A model generated the notes under the pieces. It had not been told where the DNA came from. It did no database searches and worked only from the letters and a program-made list of their open reading frames with translations. 64,000 nt of DNA, taken from assembly GCA_964230215.1 (NCBI GenBank), contig CAXRGQ010000007.1, positions 992,001 through 1,056,000 on the forward strand. The letters are read 5' to 3'. Source of the DNA: JAUILH01 sp964230215 (GTDB taxonomy: Bacteria > Bacteroidota > Bacteroidia > Flavobacteriales_D > JAUILH01). The position numbers and the translations under genes were made by a program. Shown piece by piece: positions 53,344-61,829 of the stretch; position 1 is the first letter of the stretch; each line of letters begins with the position of its first letter.

Positions 53344-55173
53344 GTGCGGGATTTTTTAAAAATACTACGATATACAAAAAATTATAAGCGTCAAGTAGCC
53401 CTTGTTATCTTAAACAACATTCTGTTTGTCCTGTTTAACCTGCTAAGTTTGATGCTGTTTATTCCCTTTCTCAAGTTAATTTTTGTGGATGGAGGTGGAG
53501 AAATTCCTACGGCGCCTTCAAGTTCTATGGGACTGCAAGATTACTGGGAGGCCAAGTATAATTATGAAGTCTACAATTTTATTGCAGAACATGGTAAGCT
53601 GGAAACATTAGCCTATATCTGTGTAACGATATTAATTTGTTTTTTCATGAAAAACTTATTCCGATATCTGGCAATGTTTTATTTGGCAAATATTCGGAAC
53701 TCTGTGGTGATGGACCTGCGCAATGATATCCATGGTAAGTTGACGCACATGGAACTTGGCTACTTTTCAGATGAACGAAAAGGGGACATTCAGGCGCGTG
53801 TAATGAATGATGTGCAAGAAGTTGAGGTGTCTATTATGGGAACGCTAGAGTTGCTATTTAGGGAGCCGCTCGCTATCATTTTGACATTAAGCACCCTGTT
53901 TTTTATTTCGGTTAAGCTTACCTTGTTTTCCCTTGTTTTATTACCCGTAAGTGCATTTATAATTTCAAGAATCGGGAAGAGTTTAAAGCGATCGTCTAAG
54001 AAAGCACAAGAGCGTTTGGGATTGCTGTCATCTGCCCTAGAAGAGACTTTATCTGGTGTAAGAATTATTAAGGCATTTAATGCTGAGCAGAGTATTCAGA
54101 ACAATTTTGAGGACATTAACTCCAAGTATAAGTATCAGTTAAACAGAGCTTATAGAAAAAGAGATTTGGCATCTCCGTTAAACGAGTTTATGGGAGCCTG
54201 TGTAATGGTGTCGCTTGTATATTTTGGAGGTACAATTGTGCTTCAAGATCATTCAATGACAGGTGATACATTCATTGGTTTTGTTATTGTATTTTCTCAG
54301 TTGTTACGACCTGTGCAAGGTGTTGCGACCTCCATTAGTAACGTAAATAAAGGGTTAGCGTCTATTGAAAGGATTAACAATATTCTGGATGCACCTGATA
54401 CTATTCAAGATCCCCCTAATCCAATACCATTTGGTGGATTGGAAAATGAGATTGCCTACACAAACGTTTCGTTTAAATACCCAAATACGGATGCTGAAGT
54501 ACTATCAAGTATTAACTTCAAGCTAAAGAAAGGACAGAGCATTGCCCTAGTTGGTGAGTCGGGTGGTGGTAAATCCACAACTGCTGATTTACTACCACGT
54601 TTTTATGATACAACTGAGGGTGAAATCACCATAGATGGTACAAATATTAAGGATTTCACCATGGCAGATCTAAGGGCAAAAATGGGCATTGTATCGCAGG
54701 AATCCATACTGTTTAATGACACTGTTAAGAATAACATATTGTTTGGACTAAAGGATGTCGATGATTCAGCCGTAATTAATGCAGCGAAAATAGCCAATGC
54801 GCATGATTTTATTTCGGAATTTGAACTGGGCTATGAGACAAACATTGGTGATAAAGGGAACAAATTATCAGGTGGTCAGAAACAACGCATAAGCATTGCC
54901 AGAGCTGTACTCAGAAATCCAGATATTCTAATATTGGATGAGGCCACATCTGCACTTGATACGGAATCCGAGAAACTAGTGCAGGACGCGTTATTAAAAC
55001 TAATGGAAAACCGAACATCTCTTGTAATCGCACACAGGTTATCCACCATTAAGCATGCAGATGAAATTCTAGTACTGCAACAAGGTCAGATTGTTGAGCG
55101 CGGTAAACACGACGAGCTTTATAATTTAGGTGGCGTTTACAGAAAATTATGTGATCTGCAAAGTTTCTCCTAG
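53344..55173 (+). CDS. ABC exporter with fused permease and ATPase (MsbA-like)
   Basis: A 609-residue half-transporter from GTG 53344 (MRDFLKILRYTKNYKRQVAL). A TTG at 53311 would extend it, but that region holds the -7 box. The membrane domain (about 15-330) has six helices. The ATPase domain has Walker A VGESGGGKSTTADLLPRF, signature LSGGQKQRISIARAVL, Walker B ILILDEATSALD and the switch His in VIAHRLSTIKH. Lipid A/phospholipid flipping, as by MsbA, is likely; multidrug export is possible. Convergent with hflX; the stops interlock as CTAG at 55170-55173. Confidence 0.92.
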   Translation: MRDFLKILRYTKNYKRQVALVILNNILFVLFNLLSLMLFIPFLKLIFVDGGGEIPTAPSSSMGLQDYWEAKYNYEVYNFIAEHGKLETLAYICVTILICFFMKNLFRYLAMFYLANIRNSVVMDLRNDIHGKLTHMELGYFSDERKGDIQARVMNDVQEVEVSIMGTLELLFREPLAIILTLSTLFFISVKLTLFSLVLLPVSAFIISRIGKSLKRSSKKAQERLGLLSSALEETLSGVRIIKAFNAEQSIQNNFEDINSKYKYQLNRAYRKRDLASPLNEFMGACVMVSLVYFGGTIVLQDHSMTGDTFIGFVIVFSQLLRPVQGVATSISNVNKGLASIERINNILDAPDTIQDPPNPIPFGGLENEIAYTNVSFKYPNTDAEVLSSINFKLKKGQSIALVGESGGGKSTTADLLPRFYDTTEGEITIDGTNIKDFTMADLRAKMGIVSQESILFNDTVKNNILFGLKDVDDSAVINAAKIANAHDFISEFELGYETNIGDKGNKLSGGQKQRISIARAVLRNPDILILDEATSALDTESEKLVQDALLKLMENRTSLVIAHRLSTIKHADEILVLQQGQIVERGKHDELYNLGGVYRKLCDLQSFS

Positions 55174-56369
55174 TACAGGAAGTTATTGTAGGGATAGCGT
55201 ACTTTAAAAATTTCCTTTACATCTTCATACAACATCTCTCTAAACTCCTCAATATTGTCTTTCTCAAAGGCAGATATAAAGACACATTTTTTATCGTTGA
55301 GCTGAGCTGCCCAGTGTTGTTTCATGTCATCTAAAGTCCATTCCACTTCAATCTCATTGCCCTCCTCATCATGCACTATGCGTTCTGATTTGTAGCTATC
55401 AATTTTATTAAAAACAACAATAGTTGGTTTGTCTGCCGCCTTTATATCGTTTAAGGTATTGTTTACCACATTATAATGGTCTTCAAAGTTTTTATGTGAT
55501 ATATCAACTACATGAAGCAAAATGTCAGATTCGCGCACCTCATCCAAAGTCGACTTAAAAGACTCAATTAATTGATGCGGTAGTTTGCGAATAAACCCAA
55601 CCGTATCACTCAGTAGGAAAGGTAAATTGTGAATCACGACTTTGCGTACTGTAGTGTCAAGGGTAGCGAATAATTTGTTGTCGGCATAGACATCACTTTT
55701 GCTCAACATATTCATGATGGTCGATTTTCCTACGTTGGTATATCCTACCAAAGCAACACGAACTAACTGGCCTCTATTGCCTCTCTGTTGCGCCTTTTGT
55801 TTGTCAATTTTATCCAGTTTTTCTCTCAAACGGGAGATCTTCTGCTGAATAATTCGTCTATCTGTTTCGATCTGCGTTTCACCTGGTCCACGCATTCCAA
55901 TCCCCCCTTTTTGACGCTCTAAGTGAGTCCACATGCGTGTCAGACGCGGGAGTAAGTATTGGTACTGTGCCAGCTCAACTTGCGTTCTTGCATGTGAGGT
56001 ACGGGCATGTCTGGCAAAGATGTCCAGAATCAGGTTGCTCCTGTCCAGGATTTTTTTGTTTAAGATGCGCTCTATGTTTCTTAATTGGGAAGGGCTAAGC
56101 TCATCATCAAAAATGATCATGTCAATTTCATGTTCGTTTACGTAGTCCTCAATCTCTTTCATTTTACCAGAACCCACGAAAGTCTTGACATGAGGTACGT
56201 CCAAACGTTGTACAAAACGCTTCATAGTAATGGCGCCTGAAGTCTGCGCAAGGAATTCCAATTCATCCAAGTATTCCTTGGTTTCCTCCTCATCAACGTT
56301 TTGTGTAATCAATCCAACTAATACACACGTTTCTTCCTCTGGCGTAGTTGATATTAATTTGTCTCCCAT
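55170..56369 (-). CDS. hflX: GTPase HflX
   Basis: A 399-residue ribosome-associated GTPase; HflX splits stalled 70S ribosomes under stress. N-terminal HflX domain about 1-150 (VQRLDVPHVKTFVGSGKMKE), a coiled-coil region about 155-205 with GGIGMRGPGETQIETDRR, then the G domain: G1 GYTNVGKSTIMN, G3 DTVGFIRKLP and G4 VVFNKIDS. It ends FKVRYPYNNFLY. It is the last gene of the group that begins at 57369, starting 1 nt after the cytochrome c stop. Confidence 0.96.
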   Translation of the reverse strand: MGDKLISTTPEEETCVLVGLITQNVDEEETKEYLDELEFLAQTSGAITMKRFVQRLDVPHVKTFVGSGKMKEIEDYVNEHEIDMIIFDDELSPSQLRNIERILNKKILDRSNLILDIFARHARTSHARTQVELAQYQYLLPRLTRMWTHLERQKGGIGMRGPGETQIETDRRIIQQKISRLREKLDKIDKQKAQQRGNRGQLVRVALVGYTNVGKSTIMNMLSKSDVYADNKLFATLDTTVRKVVIHNLPFLLSDTVGFIRKLPHQLIESFKSTLDEVRESDILLHVVDISHKNFEDHYNVVNNTLNDIKAADKPTIVVFNKIDSYKSERIVHDEEGNEIEVEWTLDDMKQHWAAQLNDKKCVFISAFEKDNIEEFREMLYEDVKEIFKVRYPYNNFLY

Positions 56370-56370
56370 A

Positions 56371-56595
56371 TTATTTGTCTCTTAGGCTGATTACATGATC
56401 TGCAATCGCACTAAGTTCATCTTGTTTTAAATAATCAAAGATAGGCATGTCATTTCTGCCAGTCTGCAGAAGGCTCACTATACTATCTCTACTAATTAAT
56501 GAATTAGGTAAAGGCATTGCTCCACCTTTTTCGAGCGTACCATCAATGCCATGACACAACACACATTCTCTATGATACAGCGCATTTCCGTCCAA
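56371..56595 (-). CDS. Second cytochrome c domain, probably made by frameshift from the upstream gene
   Basis: A 74-residue frame (TTG at 56595, MDGNALYHRECVLCHG) with a haem-binding CVLCH and a Met ligand region NDMPIFDYLKQDE. It has no ATG and no signal peptide: the frame opens with Lys/Arg codons straight after a stop near 56621-56623, so alone it could not reach the periplasm where haem is attached. The upstream cytochrome ends in a run of nine A (56618-56610 on the minus strand). A -1 shift there joins KKK to RLSNSLDGNALY in frame, giving a di-haem lipoprotein of about 188 residues. A homopolymer sequencing error would look the same. Confidence 0.6.
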   Translation of the reverse strand: MDGNALYHRECVLCHGIDGTLEKGGAMPLPNSLISRDSIVSLLQTGRNDMPIFDYLKQDELSAIADHVISLRDK

Positions 56596-56603
56596 GCTAT
56601 TGC

Positions 56604-56936
56604 TTAGTCTTTTTTTTTAAGTTCGTTTCGAACGTAGTCAATAACCAGCTGAACTTGTTCTTCGTTCAGATGAGAAACGGCACGCATTTCTCCACGACCC
56701 TTCTTAACGGCATCTTTCATTTCATCTTCAGTCAACAAACTATTTTGCAAGTTGGCCGCGCCTCCATTTCCATCATCACCTCTCTCGCCATGACATTGCA
56801 AACACTCCTTCTGATAGATGATTTTTCCACTCTCTTTACCATCAGGTCCCTTATAAGCATCTGGGTCATCGCAAGACCATAAAAAGCTTACAAGCATTAA
56901 TGATATACCACCAATTATTTGCTTAGAAATACCCAC
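56604..56936 (-). CDS. Lipoprotein cytochrome c, single haem
   Basis: A 110-residue c-type cytochrome. The N terminus MGISKQIIGGISLMLVSFLW is followed by Ser-Cys22, a lipobox (LWSC). Haem is bound by CLQCH (Cys45, Cys48, His49) and the likely axial Met is in GRGEMRAVSHL. It ends YVRNELKKKD with its stop at 56604-56606, right after nine A. It overlaps the upstream membrane protein by 14 bp and is probably co-translated with it. It should carry electrons at the periplasmic face of a membrane. See the next cytochrome for the probable fused form. Confidence 0.85.
   Translation of the reverse strand: MGISKQIIGGISLMLVSFLWSCDDPDAYKGPDGKESGKIIYQKECLQCHGERGDDGNGGAANLQNSLLTEDEMKDAVKKGRGEMRAVSHLNEEQVQLVIDYVRNELKKKD
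56610..56618 (-). other. A9 slippery run joining the two cytochrome frames
   Basis: The coding strand reads CTT AAA AAA AAA GAC TAA in the first frame. Nine A in a row (three Lys codons) allow -1 ribosomal slipping or addition of one A by RNA polymerase. Either gives AAA AGA CTA AGC and continues into the CVLCH domain with no stop. No strong hairpin directly after the run was found. Confidence 0.6.
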
Positions 56937-57369
56937 TACCGCTAAATTTTGAAAGGAATGGCCATGGAATTGCCGCTAAAATGATTATTAAGGCAATGAC
57001 ATACCAAATAAAAATTAATCTATGTTTTGCAGAATCTTTAGATTTTGCTTGAGCTCTTTTTCTTCCAACTGTAATTAAAACTATGGCTAAGATCATCATG
57101 GTGATGTGTTCAACAGCAAAGAATCTAGCGGTGGCATTATCAGACATATATTTGAACATCTTCACGCCCATGTCACCCGCGAAATAAAGTATTAAACCAA
57201 TCAATAATTGCGTGTGCACTGTTATCATTGAGAACAGGTTTAGCACTTTATCTTTAGCACCATAACTATCTCCTGATTTCCATCGCTTAAATGCATTCAC
57301 CACAGCCATTACTAAGAGTAGCAGTACTACCCATCTAAGACCAGAATGTAAGTGTTTCAAAAAGTCCAT
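56923..57369 (-). CDS. Small four-helix membrane protein next to cytochrome c
   Basis: A 148-residue protein with about four membrane helices: about 10-24 (LRWVVLLLLVMAVVNAF), 42-64 (LFSMITVHTQLLIGLILYF), 87-103 (ITMMILAIVLITVGRK) and 121-138 (FIWYVIALIIILAAIPWP). Conserved-looking His residues (HLHSGLRW, ITVHTQLL, VEHITMM) could bind haem b, and proteins of this kind are often labelled cytochrome B in Bacteroidota. With the c-type cytochrome it may form a small quinol- or electron-transfer unit. This is inference from context. Confidence 0.72.
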   Translation of the reverse strand: MDFLKHLHSGLRWVVLLLLVMAVVNAFKRWKSGDSYGAKDKVLNLFSMITVHTQLLIGLILYFAGDMGVKMFKYMSDNATARFFAVEHITMMILAIVLITVGRKRAQAKSKDSAKHRLIFIWYVIALIIILAAIPWPFLSKFSGSGYF

Positions 57370-57383
57370 TCGTTAATTTTTAT

Positions 57384-57391
57384 CAAAAGTA
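57384..57391 (-). promoter_or_regulatory. -7 promoter box of the cytochrome-hflX unit
   Basis: TACTTTTG on the minus strand, an exact TAnnTTTG match, 14 nt before the ATG at 57369. It would drive the membrane protein, the cytochrome c frames and hflX. Confidence 0.5.
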
Positions 57392-57450
57392 CTTAAAAAT
57401 TAAAGTTTAAGCGGCTTTTGAATAACATTTCAATATATCGTCAATAATAG

Positions 57451-57458
57451 TATTTTTG
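57451..57458 (+). promoter_or_regulatory. -7 promoter box of the amidohydrolase genes
   Basis: TATTTTTG, exact TAnnTTTG match, 15 nt before the chosen ATG at 57474. It overlaps the possible TTG start at 57456, which speaks against that start. Confidence 0.5.
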
Positions 57459-57473
57459 TTTGTCTTGAAATGG

Positions 57474-60400
57474 ATGTTGTACATATCGCTGATAATCGCA
57501 TTTTGTGTTCCTCAACTTAATGCGCAGCCAGGGCACCCAGTAAACGGGGTAAAAGAGAGTTACAAAGAGCATTATATTCTTTACAACGCATTCATTCATG
57601 TAAGTGCCGAAAAACAAATTTACAATGGATACATTGAGATTGAGGGGGATAGAATACTATCGTGTGGCGCTGGAAAAAAGTCTGCAAAAGGGGCCATTGA
57701 AGTTGATTTGAAAGGCAAACATGTGTATCCTTCGTTCATAGATTTACACGCAAATGTTGGTCTGGATCCACTAAAGCCATCCGCTAAAAAATCATACGGT
57801 CCACAAATGGAATCGAATAAAAAGGGTGCTTTTTATTGGAATGAAGCCATCAAGCCTGAACAAAATGCAAGCGATTTTTTAAGCGACAAAGACAAAAGTA
57901 TAAGTGATTACCAAAAAGGAGGATTCGGTGTGGCTCTTTCTCATGTTATGGATGGCATTATGCGTGGAACAGGCACTGTAATCGCTACGGCGGAATTACC
58001 GGATAATCAACGTGTGCTTAAAGGAACCGCAAGCCAACATTTTTCATTTAGTAAAGGTTCAAGTAAACAAGACTATCCGTCTTCATTGATGGGGATGATT
58101 GCATTGTTGCGTCAAGTATATTTTGATTTGGACTGGTATAAGGATGGTGGGTATAGGGAGGCTCGAAATCTATCTCTTGAGGCGATTGAAAATTCAAAAG
58201 AACTGCCAGCTTTCTTTGATGCAGGTAATTATTTGAACCAATTACGTGCACTCAAGCTAAGTAAATCTATACAACAGGATTTTATTGTAAGAGGCTATGG
58301 TGAGGAATACAAACGGATAGGAGAGTTTGTGAAACATGAGGCAAAATTGATTCTTCCTTTACACTTTCCTCTTCCAATCGACCCTGTTGATCCATACGAG
58401 ACTATGTTAGTGAGTTTGGAGGAACTTAAAGAGTGGGAGCTTGCACCAGCAAACGCGGCAAAAGTGCATGAAGCTGGGCTGGAATTCGCGTTTACCTCAC
58501 ATGGATTAAAGTCGAGAGCACAGGTGTTTAAAGCCTTGAGAAAAGTACATAAGTATGGTCTGCCAAAGGAAGCAGCCATCGCAGCGTTAACAGAAAAAGC
58601 AGCATCATTTATCGACATGTCGGATGAATTGGGAACTCTGGAAGCTGGTAAATATGCTAATTTCATTATTCTGTCGAAGGATTTATTCGAAGATGATGCA
58701 GTACTTCATGAAAACTGGGTGCTGGGGAATAAAATTGATATTGATAAAGAAGCAGAATTTGACATTCGCGGGAAATATGACCTTAAAATAGGTGATTCTT
58801 TAATTGTACTAGAAGTTGCTGGTAGTGAGAAAAAGTTAAAGAGTTTTATCAAGGTGGATACCACTAAGATTTCGGTTGAAGTTAAGCAAGAGAGAAAATT
58901 GATTTCATTAGCATTTAAACCGACAGATTCGGCGGCCGTTTCTATGGTCCGTTTGTCTGGTCAAATATATTTTGATAGCGGAATTTGGGAAGGAAACGGC
59001 GTGGATGGAAATGGTGAATGGTTGTACTGGACGGCAATTAGAAGTGATAAGCACAAGGACAAGAAGAAGGAGACAAAGACAGATAGTTTGAGATTAGGTC
59101 GGGCATGGTTTCCAAATATGGCGTTTGGATTAGATTCATTGCCTGAGAGCGTTAATATTCTTATCAAGAATGCTACAGTCTGGACAAATGAGGAAGAAGG
59201 AATTTTAGAGGAGACATCTGTATTAGTAAGCGACGGAAAGATAAAAGCCATTGGTAAAGATATTCTGGATGTGCGCGATGGAATTGTGATAGATGCAAAA
59301 GGCAAACACCTAACAACGGGTATTATAGATGAGCATTCGCATATTGCGGCAAGTGGAGGCGTAAATGAGGGTGGACAAGCCGTTGCAGCAGAAGTAACAC
59401 TGGAGGATGTAATTAATCCAGATGACGTAAACATCTACCGTCAGCTTGCTGGTGGTGTAACGTGTTCTCAAATTCTTCATGGTTCGGCAGATCCGATTGG
59501 AGGAAGATCAGCACTAATTAAACTGAAGTGGGGGGCATCTGCTGAAGATATGAAGGTTGAAAACGCGCCAAAATTCATCAAGTTTGCCTTGGGTGAAAAT
59601 GTTAAGCAATCGAACTGGGGTGATTTTAATACCGTGCGTTTCCCGCAAACTAGAATGGGCGTTGAACAAGTGTATTATGATGCATTTTATGAGGCAAGAA
59701 AGTATGCTGAGAAATGGGACGCCTACAATAAGTCAATGGCTAACAAGCGTAAAGCAGGGTCAATTCCAAAGCCAAGACGAGATGAAGAATTAGAAGTATT
59801 GAATGAAATCCTCAACGGAGAACGTTTTATCACCTGCCATTCATATGTGCAAAGCGAAATTAATATGTTAATGCACGTTGCAGATTCAATGGGCTTTACA
59901 CTGAACACATTTACACACATTTTAGAAGGCTATAAATTAGCTGATAAAATGAAGGCGCATGGAGCAGGCGCTTCAACCTTCTCGGATTGGTGGGCTTATA
60001 AATATGAGGTTAAAGATGCCATTCCTTATAATGCGGCAATCCTAGACAAAATGGGAATCGTCACAGCGATTAATTCAGATGATGCTGAAATGGCCAGAAG
60101 GCTAAATCAAGAAGCGGCAAAGGCAGTAAAATATGGACAAGTGTCAGAGGAGGATGCCTGGAAGATGGTTACCTTAAATCCAGCCAAATTACTTCACATT
60201 GATGATAGGATGGGATCGATTAAAGTAGGGAAGGATGCGGACTTGGTTCTATGGAGTGATAACCCTCTATCCATTTATGCAACGGTGGAGAAGACCATCA
60301 TTGAAGGCGTTGTTTATTATGATGCTGAATTAACAGATTCGCTGCGAACACGAAACACTTTGGAGCGAGAGCGAATTCTGGAGCTTATGATGGAAGCCAA

Positions 60401-60482
60401 AAAGGCAGGAGAGCCAGTTCGCTCGCCAAAGAAAGAGACAAAATCAATGTATAATTGTAAAACAGCCACACTCAATGATTAG
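57474..60482 (+). CDS. Double amidohydrolase-family protein, one half degenerate
   Basis: A 1002-residue exported protein; ATG 57474 opens the signal peptide MLYISLIIAFCVPQLNAQ. Residues about 25-420 are an amidohydrolase fold whose metal motif is reduced to DLHANVGL (His92, Asn94). Residues about 425-560 are a beta-rich linker. Residues about 570-985 are a second amidohydrolase with an intact motif DEHSHIA (His621, His623), THILEGYKL and a catalytic Asp region INSDDAEMA, ending in GSIKVGKDADLVLWSDNPLS. It resembles imidazolonepropionase-like periplasmic hydrolases common in Bacteroidota; the substrate is unknown. Overlaps the next gene by 8 bp. Confidence 0.88.
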   Translation: MLYISLIIAFCVPQLNAQPGHPVNGVKESYKEHYILYNAFIHVSAEKQIYNGYIEIEGDRILSCGAGKKSAKGAIEVDLKGKHVYPSFIDLHANVGLDPLKPSAKKSYGPQMESNKKGAFYWNEAIKPEQNASDFLSDKDKSISDYQKGGFGVALSHVMDGIMRGTGTVIATAELPDNQRVLKGTASQHFSFSKGSSKQDYPSSLMGMIALLRQVYFDLDWYKDGGYREARNLSLEAIENSKELPAFFDAGNYLNQLRALKLSKSIQQDFIVRGYGEEYKRIGEFVKHEAKLILPLHFPLPIDPVDPYETMLVSLEELKEWELAPANAAKVHEAGLEFAFTSHGLKSRAQVFKALRKVHKYGLPKEAAIAALTEKAASFIDMSDELGTLEAGKYANFIILSKDLFEDDAVLHENWVLGNKIDIDKEAEFDIRGKYDLKIGDSLIVLEVAGSEKKLKSFIKVDTTKISVEVKQERKLISLAFKPTDSAAVSMVRLSGQIYFDSGIWEGNGVDGNGEWLYWTAIRSDKHKDKKKETKTDSLRLGRAWFPNMAFGLDSLPESVNILIKNATVWTNEEEGILEETSVLVSDGKIKAIGKDILDVRDGIVIDAKGKHLTTGIIDEHSHIAASGGVNEGGQAVAAEVTLEDVINPDDVNIYRQLAGGVTCSQILHGSADPIGGRSALIKLKWGASAEDMKVENAPKFIKFALGENVKQSNWGDFNTVRFPQTRMGVEQVYYDAFYEARKYAEKWDAYNKSMANKRKAGSIPKPRRDEELEVLNEILNGERFITCHSYVQSEINMLMHVADSMGFTLNTFTHILEGYKLADKMKAHGAGASTFSDWWAYKYEVKDAIPYNAAILDKMGIVTAINSDDAEMARRLNQEAAKAVKYGQVSEEDAWKMVTLNPAKLLHIDDRMGSIKVGKDADLVLWSDNPLSIYATVEKTIIEGVVYYDAELTDSLRTRNTLERERILELMMEAKKAGEPVRSPKKETKSMYNCKTATLND

Positions 60483-61755
60483 ACTATTTATCATAACATT
60501 GATGATGTTCCCTGTGTTAGTTCTATCACAAGAGAAAAGTGTGCTCTACCTAAATGGGAAAGCTCATTTAGGCAATGGCAAATACATTGAGAAGTCGGCA
60601 ATAGGTGTAAAAGATGGCAAGTTTAATCTAGTTGCTAATGCACTGCTTATAAAAATTGACAGCTCGGCCTTTGATACAATTATTGATTTAAAAGGTAGGC
60701 ACGTATATCCTGCGTTTATTGCTACAAATTCAACCCTTGGACTGACTGAAATTGATGCTGTTCGTGCAAGTAGAGATTTTAGGGAAGTAGGCATCTACAA
60801 CCCAAATATTAGAGCGATTATCGCTTATAATACGGATTCCGAAATAATTCCAACTGTACGTTCCAATGGGGTTTTGCTAGCACAAGCTACACCAAGAGGA
60901 GGAAGAATAACTGGCACCTCTTCTGTAATGATGTTAGACGGGGATAATTGGGAAGAAGCAGTATACAGAAAGGACGATGGTATTCATGTTAACTGGCCTT
61001 CTATGTATAAACGCGCTTGGGGTAGAGGTGATATTCAGAAAGATAGCGAATACGAGACTAAGGTGGATGAGTTAAAGGCCTTTCTGAGTAAGGCAAAAGC
61101 ATATAGTGAAATTAAAAATCCTGAAGAAATTGATTTAAGATTTGAAGCGTTCAAATCCATTTTTGATGGAAGCAAGACGCTCTACGTTAGCACAGACTAT
61201 ATCAAAGAAATCATTGAAGTTATACAGCTTAAAAAGGCATTTAAAATAAAGAAGCTTGTGATTGTAGGTGGATATGATGCATGGATGATTCCGCAAACTT
61301 TATTGGATAATGAGGTTACTATCCTACTAAAGCGACTCCATAGTTTACCAGAACGTCCTGAAGATGACATTGATTTACCATTCAAATTACCAAAGATGCT
61401 CTATGACCTAAAGATTCCGTTTTGTCTGGATAATTCAGGAGATATGGAAGCAATGGGGACAAGAAATCTTCCGTTTTATGCCGGAACTGCAGTGGCTTAT
61501 GGTTTAGATTATGAAGCTGCAGTGGCTAGCATTAGTTTGAATTCTGCGAAGATGCTGGGAATCGATCACAGGACCGGAAGTATTGAGAAAGGCAAAGACG
61601 CGAATTTCTTCATTAGCAGCGGAGATGCACTGGATATGCGCACCAACAATGTTGAACATGCATTTCTTCTAGGTCAAGCAATTGACTTGGATAATAAGCA
61701 AAAGCAATTGTACAGAAAGTACGCTAAGGAATACAATCTGGACATTCAAGAGTAG
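60475..61755 (+). CDS. Amidohydrolase-like protein without the HxH metal motif
   Basis: A 426-residue exported protein (signal peptide MIRLFIITLMMFPVLVLSQ). It has the family's flanking strands (LKGRHVYPAFIATNSTLGLT, HRTGSIEKGKDANFFISSGD), but the position of HxH reads ATNSTLG, so both metal His are missing. LPFYAGTAVAYGLDYEAAVA marks the usual C-terminal helix. Probably a catalytically silent partner or scaffold of the preceding protein, with which it overlaps by 8 bp (co-translated). Confidence 0.82.
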   Translation: MIRLFIITLMMFPVLVLSQEKSVLYLNGKAHLGNGKYIEKSAIGVKDGKFNLVANALLIKIDSSAFDTIIDLKGRHVYPAFIATNSTLGLTEIDAVRASRDFREVGIYNPNIRAIIAYNTDSEIIPTVRSNGVLLAQATPRGGRITGTSSVMMLDGDNWEEAVYRKDDGIHVNWPSMYKRAWGRGDIQKDSEYETKVDELKAFLSKAKAYSEIKNPEEIDLRFEAFKSIFDGSKTLYVSTDYIKEIIEVIQLKKAFKIKKLVIVGGYDAWMIPQTLLDNEVTILLKRLHSLPERPEDDIDLPFKLPKMLYDLKIPFCLDNSGDMEAMGTRNLPFYAGTAVAYGLDYEAAVASISLNSAKMLGIDHRTGSIEKGKDANFFISSGDALDMRTNNVEHAFLLGQAIDLDNKQKQLYRKYAKEYNLDIQE

Positions 61756-61829
61756 TTACTCATCAATATTTTGTTACGATTCGTACTGTCAGATGAATTC
61801 AATTCCGATAATGTTGTAAATTGCAGCTG

